From positions 1 through 55,589 of the forward strand of contig NATV01000123.1 in assembly GCA_003094535.1 (NCBI GenBank): a DNA stretch of 55,589 bases, written 5' to 3'. Below the pieces are notes generated by a model. That model saw only the letters and a program-made list of their open reading frames with translations, was not told where the DNA came from and searched no databases. Position 1 is the first letter of the stretch, and each line of letters begins with the position of its first letter. Origin of the DNA: a gamma proteobacterium symbiont of Ctena orbiculata. GTDB lineage: Bacteria > Pseudomonadota > Gammaproteobacteria > Chromatiales > Chromatiaceae. Positions 8,769-17,760 of this stretch are shown here, in pieces. Position numbers and translations under genes: made by a program.

Positions 8769-8840
8769 TATTTGCGTTAATTTGCGGACTTACCATTATC
8801 CACTTTCATTGGCGGCGATTGGCATCCATTCGCGGTTTGA
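8769..8840 (-). repeat. 10-bp-period intergenic repeat, copy C (long)
   Basis: On the minus strand the core GTCCGCAAATTAACGCAAAT is preceded by more degenerate units at 10-bp spacing (CGCGAATGGA, TGCCAATCGC, CGCCAATGAA). It is the longest copy in the window and faces copy B. Confidence 0.65.
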
Positions 8841-8863
8841 ATTCTCACCGCTCAAGCCATCAG

Positions 8864-9052
8864 TCAGATCAGACGGTTTTTTAGATACAGGCCGATCCAT
8901 CTGCGATAGTAGCGCAGCAGCGGGATCAATCCGGGCCAGAACGGCACCCCCCGCTTGAGGATCGACAGAAAGGGCAGCGCATAGACGAAGACTCTCGATG
9001 GACTGAGATAGCTGCTGTTCGGTTCGGCGGGGATCTTGTCGCGTCTGCTCAT
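8864..9052 (-). CDS. Small basic hypothetical protein
   Basis: A 62-codon frame whose ATG lies two bases after the stop of the large GT2-HAD gene (TGAAGATG), a spacing that suggests translational coupling and a real gene. I do not recognise the family. The protein is basic, with many Arg and Lys, and has a moderately hydrophobic middle (VFVYALPFLSILKRG, then PFWPGLIPLLRYY), which could allow peripheral or single-pass membrane association. It lacks a strong Shine-Dalgarno sequence. It might instead be a degraded remnant of a longer polysaccharide gene, since its 3' end abuts the repeat-rich gap. Confidence 0.45.
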   Translation of the reverse strand: MSRRDKIPAEPNSSYLSPSRVFVYALPFLSILKRGVPFWPGLIPLLRYYRRWIGLYLKNRLI

Positions 9053-9054
9053 CT

Positions 9055-12000
9055 TCAGGAGTGTCTTATCACTTTCAATACCCTGAACATGAAATTCCAG
9101 ATATTGGTGGGTAGGTCCGCGAACATGGCGGCTTTCCAGGGCGCCATCATCAGATTGTGCCAGACGGCGCGCGGATGCAGCAGCAGACCGCCGAACCTGA
9201 TGGGCGGCGACTTCAGATTCAAAATGTTTTCATGACCGAAGTCTTCACTGTGGGCAAGCCCTGTAATCTGTTCAATCTCCTCCCTGGTCGGATAGACGAT
9301 AGCCCTCTCCAGCAATGCGAAGCCGTAGGGGCGGAGTTGGTCGAAGCGTAAGCCTGTCAGGCGGTGGGCATCGATGAAGGCTTGCGTGGCGGAAAGCACG
9401 CCGGCATGTATCTGCCCGATCGACTCATTGCAACGGATCTCCGCCATGCGGTCCCTGGCGTCGTCCTGTTTCAGGATGGGTGATATGGCTCCGCCATCGT
9501 CCGCGTAACCCAGGGTTGTCGCTTCCAGTGAGCGCGCACCCTGTTCAAACAGCTCTTCGAAATCCGCGGCGGTCTTGAACGCCTCCGGGTCGCTGTTGGC
9601 GTCATAGAGTAAGCCATGGACCCGGTTGCCCTCGCCGAACTCCTGGTGAATCTTGCCGACAAAGGCGAAATAGTAGCCGGACATCTTCGGGAAGTCGGCG
9701 CGATGGCCGAAGGCGCGCTTGAGATATTTCTGGATCGTGCCGTTCCAACCGATATCGACAAAGGCGATCGCCTTGTGGGAGAAGAAGCCGAGTTGTTCCA
9801 GGTAGCGTTCGAGGCGGTCACGGCACTGGGCACCGTAGGCCTTGATTTTTGCCTGCACTTGCGGGTCTTCGAGAAAATCCCGAAGTCGGTTGTCCTGATG
9901 GTCGAGGAGCGGCTTGTCCATCTCCTTGAAACCGTAACGATGGGCGAACTCCTCGAACTCGCTGCCCTGCAAACCGAAGGTCTTAAGTATGGAAAGGAGC
10001 CCCTGCTGCTTGGGATTGAAGAGTGCCATACGGGCCTGGTCGAGACTCATGCCATCGCTGATCGATGCCGCCATGATGGTTTTTCTGGAGGCATAGAGAT
10101 AGTCGCCTTGCGGATCCCGGTCGCCTTTCCAGAGGGGGTATAGCTGCTGGAAGATAAAACCGTCCCTGGCGATGAAATAGAGTTTGTCTACAGCATCACG
10201 CCGGATCGCCTCAATCAGACCGGCCATGTAGATATTGAACAGCGGACCGAGCCGGTGGCGTCCATAACGATAGAAGAAACCTTCGCCGGGATTGTTCTCC
10301 TGCTGGGTCAGCAGCGCATCGTAGATCCGCGAGAACCAGATCCCCGGCCAGGGACCTCCATATCGACACATGTCGTGATCCAGGCTCTGCTCGGCGCGTC
10401 TCGTCAGCTCATCTTTTTCATGCAGGTGCAGGCCGGTACCGCCTTGCGTCAAGAATGCCTGACTGTCCGAAATCGGGTTGTCTCCGATATGCAGCAGTTC
10501 ATCCGTATGCCAACCGTGGGTCGCGAGAATATGCTGAAACAGCTTGCCTGAGTGTTTACAGAGGCCGGATTCCGAAGAGACGTGGAGTTCATCCAGATGC
10601 TCCAGTATTCCCTTGTCGGCAAGTATCTCCTTGATATGCCGCTCACCAAGGTACATGTCGGAGGCGGCTATCACCTTCAGACCAAGCCCTCTGATCCACG
10701 CCAGCAGCTCAACAATCTGCGGTTTGACGTAAAGCGCCAGACACTCCATCTCAAGCTCGATCCCATGGATCAGGTATGCAAGTCGGGCGCCCGGCATCTC
10801 TGCATTCAGCCTCTCTACCCAATCATCCACCAGATCGTCGAAATGGCACTCCCCGTCGCCATTCATTTCCCGGGATGCGGCGCGCAGCTGGTTCTCTGCT
10901 TGTTGCCGCGCAAGCCAAACGCTCTCTTCGCTATGGGCTCCGTCCAACAGGGCTGCCACCTCGCGACAGACTGCCAACTGCACAGCCTCCGGGGGTTCGA
11001 TGGCCCTGGCCAGCAAGGTATCGAAGATATCGAAGGAGACTGCCTTGAGCCGGTTGCGGTTTTCGAGGATGACCGCCTTGGTTTCCTCTATGTTGTATAT
11101 TCGGTGGGCTTTTCTGCCACGCAGACGGCCCACCAGATTTCGCAGCCGATTTATCGGACGTACTATATTGTTTCCCAGCCGATAGGAGGAGCTGGCGTAG
11201 ATCGCGGCGATCTGCCGCTGGTGGTTCTCCTCGCATAACCTTCGCTGTTGATCGAGCAGGTCGAGCGATCGCTGATGGTTCGCCTCCTTTTGCCCAAGAA
11301 TGGCTTGCACAGTATCGCCGAGCCAAGCCAATTGCTGCTTGATGAATTTCAGGTTGGTTTCTTGATCTTGGCCGGAGTGGGCGAGGATCTCAGGTATTGA
11401 GTTGGTCAGCAGTTGCAGGGTCTCGACCACGGCTGCAAGCGGATTCTCCTGGATGGTGTTTGCAGCGTGCAATCGATAGCGAACCAGCGCGCTGTCGTGG
11501 AGAAGCTCGCTCTTATAACCATTGAAAATCAGCCTCAGGACAAATTCAAAGTCGTGCACATAGCGATAATCGGCGAATCCACCGCACTTTTCGAATATCT
11601 CTCTATGGAAAAAGAAGTTCGATGTGGTAATCAGCAGATTGCCCTTGCATAGGCCGGTGAGGAGTCGATCGGTTTCTCGGTAGGCATCGAGCAGCCCTGT
11701 GTACCAGCTGTTCCAGTGGCTGTTCGGATCGTCGGCCAGGGTGCCGTCGGCGGCGATTGGCTGCACCCTGGTTGCCAGGAAAGCGGCGCCGCTTACCGTC
11801 GCGTGATGATAGAGTCGCTCAAGCCTGTCTGGCGCGTAGCTGTCGTCGGAATTGAGTATGGTCAGATATTCGCCCTTCGCCAGTCCGAGGCCCTCGTTGA
11901 TGGTGCGGTGAGCACCTTGGTTCTCGGTATGACGCAGGCTTCGGATCCGCTTGTCATCATAGTTGGCGATTAGCTTCCAGGAGTCATCCGCGGATGCATC

Positions 12001-12114
12001 ATCGATTATGATCAGCTCCCAGTCCCGGAAGCTTTGCTGCAGCACGCTTTCGATCGCCTCCACGATATAGTCTGCGTGGTTGTACGAGGGGATGATTATG
12101 CTGATTGCTGGCAT
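9055..12114 (-). CDS. GT2 glycosyltransferase - HAD hydrolase fusion (COG5610-like)
   Basis: A 1019-residue multidomain protein. Residues 1-240 form a GT-A family 2 glycosyltransferase (SIIIPSYNHADYIVEAIESV at the start; the D-x-D-like LNSDDS at 87-92). Residues 245-335 are a Gln/Glu-rich linker, probably helical. A HAD-type phosphatase domain begins at 357 with motif I FDIFDT, and keeps AASDMY (motif II), the lysine in GLCKHSGK (motif III) and IGDNPISD (motif IV), so it looks catalytically intact. The last 400 residues contain YFIARDGFIFQQLYPLW and AFVDIGWNGTIQKYLK, the C-terminal module that accompanies such HAD proteins. It probably builds a surface glycan and processes a phosphorylated sugar. 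The following 62-codon gene is tightly coupled to it. Confidence 0.85.
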   Translation of the reverse strand: MPAISIIIPSYNHADYIVEAIESVLQQSFRDWELIIIDDASADDSWKLIANYDDKRIRSLRHTENQGAHRTINEGLGLAKGEYLTILNSDDSYAPDRLERLYHHATVSGAAFLATRVQPIAADGTLADDPNSHWNSWYTGLLDAYRETDRLLTGLCKGNLLITTSNFFFHREIFEKCGGFADYRYVHDFEFVLRLIFNGYKSELLHDSALVRYRLHAANTIQENPLAAVVETLQLLTNSIPEILAHSGQDQETNLKFIKQQLAWLGDTVQAILGQKEANHQRSLDLLDQQRRLCEENHQRQIAAIYASSSYRLGNNIVRPINRLRNLVGRLRGRKAHRIYNIEETKAVILENRNRLKAVSFDIFDTLLARAIEPPEAVQLAVCREVAALLDGAHSEESVWLARQQAENQLRAASREMNGDGECHFDDLVDDWVERLNAEMPGARLAYLIHGIELEMECLALYVKPQIVELLAWIRGLGLKVIAASDMYLGERHIKEILADKGILEHLDELHVSSESGLCKHSGKLFQHILATHGWHTDELLHIGDNPISDSQAFLTQGGTGLHLHEKDELTRRAEQSLDHDMCRYGGPWPGIWFSRIYDALLTQQENNPGEGFFYRYGRHRLGPLFNIYMAGLIEAIRRDAVDKLYFIARDGFIFQQLYPLWKGDRDPQGDYLYASRKTIMAASISDGMSLDQARMALFNPKQQGLLSILKTFGLQGSEFEEFAHRYGFKEMDKPLLDHQDNRLRDFLEDPQVQAKIKAYGAQCRDRLERYLEQLGFFSHKAIAFVDIGWNGTIQKYLKRAFGHRADFPKMSGYYFAFVGKIHQEFGEGNRVHGLLYDANSDPEAFKTAADFEELFEQGARSLEATTLGYADDGGAISPILKQDDARDRMAEIRCNESIGQIHAGVLSATQAFIDAHRLTGLRFDQLRPYGFALLERAIVYPTREEIEQITGLAHSEDFGHENILNLKSPPIRFGGLLLHPRAVWHNLMMAPWKAAMFADLPTNIWNFMFRVLKVIRHS

Positions 12115-12191
12115 CTATGGCGAGGGTGGTGACGGCAAAGGCGTTAGTATAGCCGTCATGGACGGAGGAGAAAAATGGTGAGAGAAAGGCC

Positions 12192-13103
12192 CTAATAGGG
12201 ATCCGGAATCACTTTACGCTTTTTAAAACGTCGGTGAATCCATAGATATTGTTCTGGGGCGTGGGCGATCGCCTGTTCAATCAGGCCGTTGATGCGGGTA
12301 GCGTCCTGTTGTGCATCATCGCTGGGAAATTCACGCAAAGGCGGATCTATGATCAGGCGGTAGCCGCTGCCGTCCTGTTTGCGATAACCGCTAAAAAGGA
12401 TGACATCCGCGCCACTGATCTTTGCCAGGCGGGAGGTGGCTGTATTGGTACCGGCCGGCTCGCCGAAGAATGGGGCCAGGGTGCTGCTGCGGCCCTTGAA
12501 ACTCTGGTCCGGAGCATACCATACTGGTAGATTCTGTTTTAATGTCCGCACAACCTGGCGGATATCGTTACGTGGTATTGCCGCCTCGAAACGCATGCGC
12601 CGGTTGCGGCTGAAGGCCCATTCGATGACTGGATTTTCATGGGGTCGGTACATCACTGCTATCGGCTGAAACAGGCTCAGCAGTCTGCCTGTGATCTCCA
12701 GATCGGTGAAGTGGGCGCTCAATAGTATAATGCCCTTGCCCCTCGCCAGGCTCTTTTGCAGGTGTTCTATCCCTTCGATATCGACCAGGGAACGAAGCTT
12801 CCGATCATTGGCCCACCAGGCGTATCCTATCATCAGGATACCGATTCCCAGCGAGTGAAAATGGTCATGCAACAGCCGGTTGCGTTCGCCATCATTCAGC
12901 TGCGGAAAACAGATGCCCAGATTGACCGAGGCGATATGTCTGCGTTTGGGCGACGCATGGTAGATCAGCTTACCCAAAAGTCGACCCAGAACTAGCGTCA
13001 GGCGGTAGGGGGTCAACCGGCTCAACAGCCATAACAGACCCAAGCCAGTCCAGGCAAGCCAGTTGCGGGGTGAATAGAGGGGGTATTTGCGCTTTTTTGC
13101 CAT
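12192..13103 (-). CDS. lpxL: Lipid A biosynthesis late acyltransferase (LpxL/HtrB family)
   Basis: A 303-residue inner-membrane acyltransferase that adds a secondary acyl chain from acyl-ACP to Kdo2-lipid IVA, completing lipid A before export. It has an N-terminal hydrophobic anchor (about residues 15-45) and the catalytic H-x4-E motif (HFTDLE, H131 and E136). The family blocks MYRPHENP and YAPDQSFKGR, and APFFGEPAGT, are also present. The length fits LpxL/LpxM proteins. LpxL and LpxM cannot be firmly separated by motif, so the symbol is a best guess. It is divergent from hldE, with about 110 bases between their starts, and close to msbA and waaA, which act on the same molecule. Confidence 0.87.
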   Translation of the reverse strand: MAKKRKYPLYSPRNWLAWTGLGLLWLLSRLTPYRLTLVLGRLLGKLIYHASPKRRHIASVNLGICFPQLNDGERNRLLHDHFHSLGIGILMIGYAWWANDRKLRSLVDIEGIEHLQKSLARGKGIILLSAHFTDLEITGRLLSLFQPIAVMYRPHENPVIEWAFSRNRRMRFEAAIPRNDIRQVVRTLKQNLPVWYAPDQSFKGRSSTLAPFFGEPAGTNTATSRLAKISGADVILFSGYRKQDGSGYRLIIDPPLREFPSDDAQQDATRINGLIEQAIAHAPEQYLWIHRRFKKRKVIPDPY

Positions 13104-13214
13104 TAATTGCAGTGCATTGGATTGGAGTCAGCTTGTTACCTTTATCGCTTCGATTGTTTATTATGCACTGATCGGTCGTTTTACCCATAACCCAACTGAT
13201 ATGTTAACTGTTTG

Positions 13215-14639
13215 ATGCAATTTCATCTTCCCGACTTTAACCAAGCCCGCGTCCTGGTGGTTGGCGATCTGATGCTGGATCGTTATTGGCAGGGTGCCGC
13301 CGCCAGGATCTCCCCCGAGGCGCCGGTGCCCGTGGTCCATATCCACGACTGTGAGGAGCGCCCGGGCGGTGGTGCCAATGTGGCACTGAATATGACCTCG
13401 CTGGGGATCAAGGTGGCTCTCTGTGGCCTGGTGGGTGGGGATGAAGCGGGAAGCAGCCTGACTGAGCATCTGCGCCAGGCGGGCGTAGCCTGTCACTTTC
13501 AGGTGGATAACGCTATCCCGACAATCACCAAACTGCGGGTGATCAGCCAACATCAGCAATTGATTCGGCTCGATTTCGAGCAACCGTTGTGGCAGAGCGA
13601 TCTGGCCGAACTCGAGGCGCTCTCTCTGCAGCAGCTGCCGACTTCGGACCTGGTGATTCTGTCTGACTATGCCAAGGGAACGCTGCAGCAGCCGCAACGC
13701 CTGATCGATCGTGCCAATGACCTGGGTATACCCGTTCTGGTGGATCCGAAAGGGGGGGATTTTTCCAAATATCGAAACGCCACCCTGTTGACGCCCAATC
13801 TCAAGGAGTTCGAAGCGATCGTTGGTCGGTCTGATACCGATCAGGAGCTCAACGAGAAGGGGATGGCGCTTCGCCAGCAACTCAACCTGAAGGCCTTGCT
13901 GATTACCCTCAGCGAACGCGGCATGCTGCTGATCGTCGAGGAGGAACCGCCGCTGCACCTGCCGACCCGGGCAAGGGATGTGTTCGACGTGACCGGTGCC
14001 GGCGATACCGTGATCGGCGTGCTTGGCGCCGGTATGGCTGCCGGTATGGCTGTACAGGAGGCCGCCGGATTGGCCAACGTGGCGGCCGGTCTGATGGTGG
14101 CAAAGCTCGGAGCCGGCAGTGTCTCCCTGGGCGAGTTGAAGGGGGCGCTGCGCCGTCAGGGGGACTTCCAGACCGTTCTGAGTCGTGACGAGCTGCGCGA
14201 AGCCGCCGATGAGGCGCGATTTCACGGTGAACGGATCGTCATGACCAACGGCTGTTTCGATATTATCCACGAGGGTCACGTGCGCTACCTGCAGCAGGCC
14301 AAACAGCTGGGGGACCGCCTGGTGGTGGCGGTGAATGATGACGATTCGGTGACACGGCTGAAGGGGGAGGGACGTCCCATCAACGGCATCAAGCAGCGCA
14401 TGGCGGTGCTCGCCGGTCTCGCCTCGGTGGACTGGGTTGTGGCCTTTAGTGAGGATACCCCCGAATCATTGATCTGCGAGATCAAGCCCGATCTGCTGGT
14501 CAAGGGCGGAGACTACAGGCCGGAGGATATTGCCGGCTACGACTGTGTGACGCAGAACGGCGGTGAAGTGAGGGTGCTCGAATACCTTGAGGGGGTTTCA
14601 ACCAGCCGTATCGTGGAGGCGATGCGCGATGCAGAGTGA
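13215..14639 (+). CDS. hldE: Bifunctional heptose-7-P kinase / heptose-1-P adenylyltransferase
   Basis: This 474-residue fusion makes the ADP-heptose donor for LPS core. The N-terminal ribokinase-like domain (about 1-320) phosphorylates D-glycero-beta-D-manno-heptose 7-phosphate at C1; it shows RPGGGANVALNM and the anion-hole motif DVTGAGDTV. The C-terminal nucleotidyltransferase domain (about 335-474) adds AMP; it shows MTNGCFDIIHEGHVRYL with the H-x-G-H motif. The length matches E. coli HldE. I chose the ATG at 13215; a TTG directly before it is also in frame. The end overlaps msbA by 11 bases, so hldE-msbA-waaA form one operon serving lipid A-core synthesis and export. Confidence 0.95.
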   Translation: MQFHLPDFNQARVLVVGDLMLDRYWQGAAARISPEAPVPVVHIHDCEERPGGGANVALNMTSLGIKVALCGLVGGDEAGSSLTEHLRQAGVACHFQVDNAIPTITKLRVISQHQQLIRLDFEQPLWQSDLAELEALSLQQLPTSDLVILSDYAKGTLQQPQRLIDRANDLGIPVLVDPKGGDFSKYRNATLLTPNLKEFEAIVGRSDTDQELNEKGMALRQQLNLKALLITLSERGMLLIVEEEPPLHLPTRARDVFDVTGAGDTVIGVLGAGMAAGMAVQEAAGLANVAAGLMVAKLGAGSVSLGELKGALRRQGDFQTVLSRDELREAADEARFHGERIVMTNGCFDIIHEGHVRYLQQAKQLGDRLVVAVNDDDSVTRLKGEGRPINGIKQRMAVLAGLASVDWVVAFSEDTPESLICEIKPDLLVKGGDYRPEDIAGYDCVTQNGGEVRVLEYLEGVSTSRIVEAMRDAE

Positions 14640-16413
14640 TACCGAGGCGCCGAGCGGTCCGGGGATGACGGGGCGCGAACTCTATCTCCGGCTGTTGAAA
14701 CGGGTACGCCCCTATTGGCGCCAATTTGGCGGCGCTCTCGCGGCGATGGTGGTACTGGCGATGACCGAGCCGGCCATCCCCTGGCTGATGAAGCCGATGC
14801 TAGACGGCAGCTTTGTGGAGAAGGATCCGGTGATCATCTTCTGGTCGCCGATTCTGTTGATCCTGCTCTTCTCCATCCGCGGCATCATGAACTTCATCAG
14901 CAGCGTCGCCTTCGAGTGGGTCGCCGGCAAGGTGGTGCTCGACCTGCGCAGGATGATGATAGAACGCATTTTGACCATGGGTACCGCCTATTTCGACAGC
15001 CATGCCACCGGCACCCTGATTTCGAAGGTGACCTTCAATGTCAACCAGGTGACCATGGCGGCAACCAAGGTGCTCACCACCCTGGTCAAGGACACTATCA
15101 TCATCATCGGCCTGCTCGCCTATATGCTCTATCTTAACTGGATGCTGACCCTTACCGTGTTCCTGGTGATGCCGATCATCGTGATCGTGGTTCGCCTGTT
15201 GGCGGTAAGGCTGCGGCGGATCAACCGGGCCCTGCAGCAGACCATGGGGGTCTTGACCCAGGTGTTGGAGGAGTCGATCCGGGGACACAAGGTGATAAAG
15301 ATCTTCGAGGGCAGGCCCTACGAACAGCGGCGTTTCATGGAGCGGGCAAACTGGGTGCGCCGCTACAACATGAAGAGCAAGGTAGCCGGGTCCGCCCATA
15401 TGCCCCTGGTAGAGTTTGTCGGTGCGGCGATGATTGCGATGCTGGTCTATGTCAGCACCCACCAGACTGCGGTGGGAGAACTGACCGTCGGCGGCTTTGT
15501 CTCGCTGATGGTGGCGATCGGTCTGCTGTTTGCCCCCTTGAAGAGACTCACCGGCATCAACCAGCCCCTGCAAAAGGGATTGGCGGCGGCGGAGAGCGTG
15601 TTCGGCCTGGTGGATGAACAGCCCGAAGCCGACGAGGGTAAAGGATTATTGCAACAGGTTGAGGGCAGGGTGACATTCGAGGCGGTCTCCTTCCGCTATC
15701 CCGGGATGGAAAAGGATGCGTTGCAACCGATCAGTTTTGAAATGCCACCGGGATCGACGGTGGCGCTGGTTGGACACTCCGGTGGCGGCAAGACAACCAT
15801 CGCCAGCCTGATACCCCGTTTCTATAACCCAACAGGCGGGCGGATACTTATCGATGGCGTCGACATCCAGGCGCTGAGTCTGGTCAGCCTGCGCAGAGAG
15901 ATCTCCTACGTGGGACAGGATCCGGTGCTGTTCGATGACAGCGTGGCGGCGAATATTGCCTATGGTGCGGTCGCCGAGTGTAGCCAGGAGCAGATCGTCG
16001 AGGCGGCGCGAAGCGCCCATGCCCTGGAGTTCATAGAGCGCTTGCCCGAGGGCTTCGAAACCCTGATCGGTGAGGACGGGGTTCGTCTTTCCGGAGGTCA
16101 GCGGCAGCGTCTTGCGATTGCCCGCGCACTGATAAAGGATGCGCCGATCCTGCTCCTCGATGAGGCGACTTCGGCGCTGGATACGGAGTCGGAGCGCCAT
16201 GTCCAGGCCGCGTTGCAGGCATTGACAAAAGAACGCTCCACCCTGGTGATCGCCCATCGCCTCTCGACCATCCAACATGCCGATATGATCTTGGTGATTC
16301 AAGAGGGCGAACTGGTCGAACAGGGCAGGCATCAGGAGTTGATTGAACGCAAGGGCGTCTACTATCAACTCTGCCGTCATCAGTTCAGTGACCAGCTTGA
16401 GAGCTTGGAGTAA
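14629..16413 (+). CDS. msbA: Lipid A export ABC transporter, ATP-binding/permease protein
   Basis: A 594-residue half-transporter that dimerises and flips core-lipid A across the inner membrane. The N-terminal part has six membrane spans within residues 1-340. The nucleotide-binding domain has Walker A GHSGGGKT (382-389), the signature LSGGQRQR (from 487) and Walker B ILLLDE (about 507). The ATG at 14629 lies inside the end of hldE with GGAGG about ten bases upstream; earlier in-frame codons belong to the hldE shadow. The LPS neighbours (hldE, waaA, lpxL) make MsbA far more likely than another exporter of the same fold. Confidence 0.94.
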   Translation: MQSDTEAPSGPGMTGRELYLRLLKRVRPYWRQFGGALAAMVVLAMTEPAIPWLMKPMLDGSFVEKDPVIIFWSPILLILLFSIRGIMNFISSVAFEWVAGKVVLDLRRMMIERILTMGTAYFDSHATGTLISKVTFNVNQVTMAATKVLTTLVKDTIIIIGLLAYMLYLNWMLTLTVFLVMPIIVIVVRLLAVRLRRINRALQQTMGVLTQVLEESIRGHKVIKIFEGRPYEQRRFMERANWVRRYNMKSKVAGSAHMPLVEFVGAAMIAMLVYVSTHQTAVGELTVGGFVSLMVAIGLLFAPLKRLTGINQPLQKGLAAAESVFGLVDEQPEADEGKGLLQQVEGRVTFEAVSFRYPGMEKDALQPISFEMPPGSTVALVGHSGGGKTTIASLIPRFYNPTGGRILIDGVDIQALSLVSLRREISYVGQDPVLFDDSVAANIAYGAVAECSQEQIVEAARSAHALEFIERLPEGFETLIGEDGVRLSGGQRQRLAIARALIKDAPILLLDEATSALDTESERHVQAALQALTKERSTLVIAHRLSTIQHADMILVIQEGELVEQGRHQELIERKGVYYQLCRHQFSDQLESLE

Positions 16414-16434
16414 GCAAGTCGAGAAGGAACTTCG

Positions 16435-17700
16435 ATGCGGTATCTCTACACACTCATTTTTACCCTGTTGATACCTATCTATCTGTTAGGGATCTACTGG
16501 CGTGGTTTCAGGGCGCCCGCCTATCGTAAACGCTGGCTGGAGCGGTTCGGTATCTTTGAAACCCCAGTCGAACAGAGTGGTATCTGGGTGCATGCGGTTT
16601 CGGTGGGTGAGGTGCAGGCGGTCGCCCAGTTGGTTGGGCGGCTTATCGATCGCTATCCGGATATGCCGCTGCTGATAACGACCACTACGCCCACGGGTGC
16701 GGACCGGGTCAAGGCCATGTTCGGCAATGATGTCACCCACCGCTATGCGCCGCTCGATCTGCCCTGGGTGGTGAGGCGTTTCCTGGGTGCGTTTCAACCG
16801 CGTCTGCTGGTCCTGGTGGAGACGGAGATCTGGCCCAATCTCATCTACTACACCAAACTGGAAGGGGTGCCGACACTGCTTGCCAATGCCAGGCTATCGG
16901 TACGTTCCGCACGGGGTTATCACCGGGTCGCCGGATTGACCCGCGAGGCGCTGCGCAATCTGACCCTGATCGCTCCCCACGCCGAAGCGGACGCGGAACG
17001 CTTTCATACCCTGGGTGCCAGACCGGAGAAGATCGAGGTGACGGGCAGTATCAAGTTCGACGTCCACCTTCCGGGAAGCCTGTTGGAGCGTGTCGACGTA
17101 TTGCGCCGTGAATGGGGCGGACAGCGGCCGGTGTGGATCGCCGCGAGCACCCATGAGGGTGAGGATGAGATGGTTTTAGAGGCCCATGCAACCATCCGAC
17201 AGCTGTTGCCCGAAGCCCTGCTGGTACTCGTGCCCCGTCATCCCGAACGCTTCGAGCGGGTTGGGCAGTTGGTGGAGGAAGCCGGCTTTTCCCTCGTCAA
17301 GCGTACCCAGCAACTGTCTTGCGAGAAGGATACAGCTGTTTTTCTCGGCGATACCATGGGTGAACTGACCCTTTTCCTCGGCGCCTCCGACGTCGCTTTT
17401 ATCGGCGGCAGCCTTGTTCCCCATGGCGGCCACAATATTCTTGAGGCGACAGCCCAGGGTGTCGCGGTGGTGTTCGGTCCCCATATGTTCAATTTCAACG
17501 AAATCAGCGAGCTGTTTCTTCAGCATCAGGCGGCGGCACAAGTCGACACCCTGGAGGCACTGGCCGACCAAGTGGCCAGGTGGCTCAGCGATGCCAGCGA
17601 ACGCAGCCGGGTCGGCGAGGCGGGCAGGGAATTGGTAGAGCAAAACCGCGGCGCCCTGGATCGTTTGACCCGGCTTGTCGATAGATTGCTGCTGAGCTGA
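16435..17700 (+). CDS. waaA: 3-deoxy-D-manno-octulosonic acid transferase (Kdo transferase)
   Basis: A 421-residue enzyme that transfers Kdo from CMP-Kdo to lipid IVA, the first step of core assembly. The N-terminal hydrophobic stretch (TLIFTLLIPIYLLGIYWRG) anchors it to the inner membrane. The family features WVHAVSVGEVQA, TTTTPTGADRV, VETEIWPNL and the C-terminal FIGGSLVPHGGHNILEATAQG are all present. Its length is usual. It follows msbA by 21 bases with AGAAGGAA before the ATG, so it is the last gene of hldE-msbA-waaA. Whether one or two Kdo residues are added cannot be read from the sequence. Confidence 0.95.
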   Translation: MRYLYTLIFTLLIPIYLLGIYWRGFRAPAYRKRWLERFGIFETPVEQSGIWVHAVSVGEVQAVAQLVGRLIDRYPDMPLLITTTTPTGADRVKAMFGNDVTHRYAPLDLPWVVRRFLGAFQPRLLVLVETEIWPNLIYYTKLEGVPTLLANARLSVRSARGYHRVAGLTREALRNLTLIAPHAEADAERFHTLGARPEKIEVTGSIKFDVHLPGSLLERVDVLRREWGGQRPVWIAASTHEGEDEMVLEAHATIRQLLPEALLVLVPRHPERFERVGQLVEEAGFSLVKRTQQLSCEKDTAVFLGDTMGELTLFLGASDVAFIGGSLVPHGGHNILEATAQGVAVVFGPHMFNFNEISELFLQHQAAAQVDTLEALADQVARWLSDASERSRVGEAGRELVEQNRGALDRLTRLVDRLLLS

Positions 17701-17735
17701 ACGGTTAGCGCATCACTACAGCTAAACGACGGATA

Positions 17736-17760
17736 TAGGGTGGCACCCTACGGTTGTTTT
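17736..17760. terminator. Candidate bidirectional terminator
   Basis: A short hairpin, TAGGGT-GGC-ACCCTA, sits in the 58-base gap between the convergent waaA and mechanosensitive-channel genes. GGTTGTTTT follows on the plus strand. The six-base stem and three-base loop are modest, so termination is inferred from position. Confidence 0.4.

Larger units (their letters stand above)
8372..8863. other. Gene-free gap with nested inverted repeats
   Basis: This 492-bp convergent gap has no credible gene. It holds two facing copies of the 10-bp-period repeat (8441-8472 and 8769-8840). Inside them lies an imperfect inverted pair of ATTCCGG-type repeats (8588-8621 and 8714-8741). I saw no transposase and no clean target-site duplication. 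Confidence 0.7.

Noticed and set aside
13212-13214. TTG as start for hldE
   Set aside because: The ATG directly after it is the better initiator and matches homologues.
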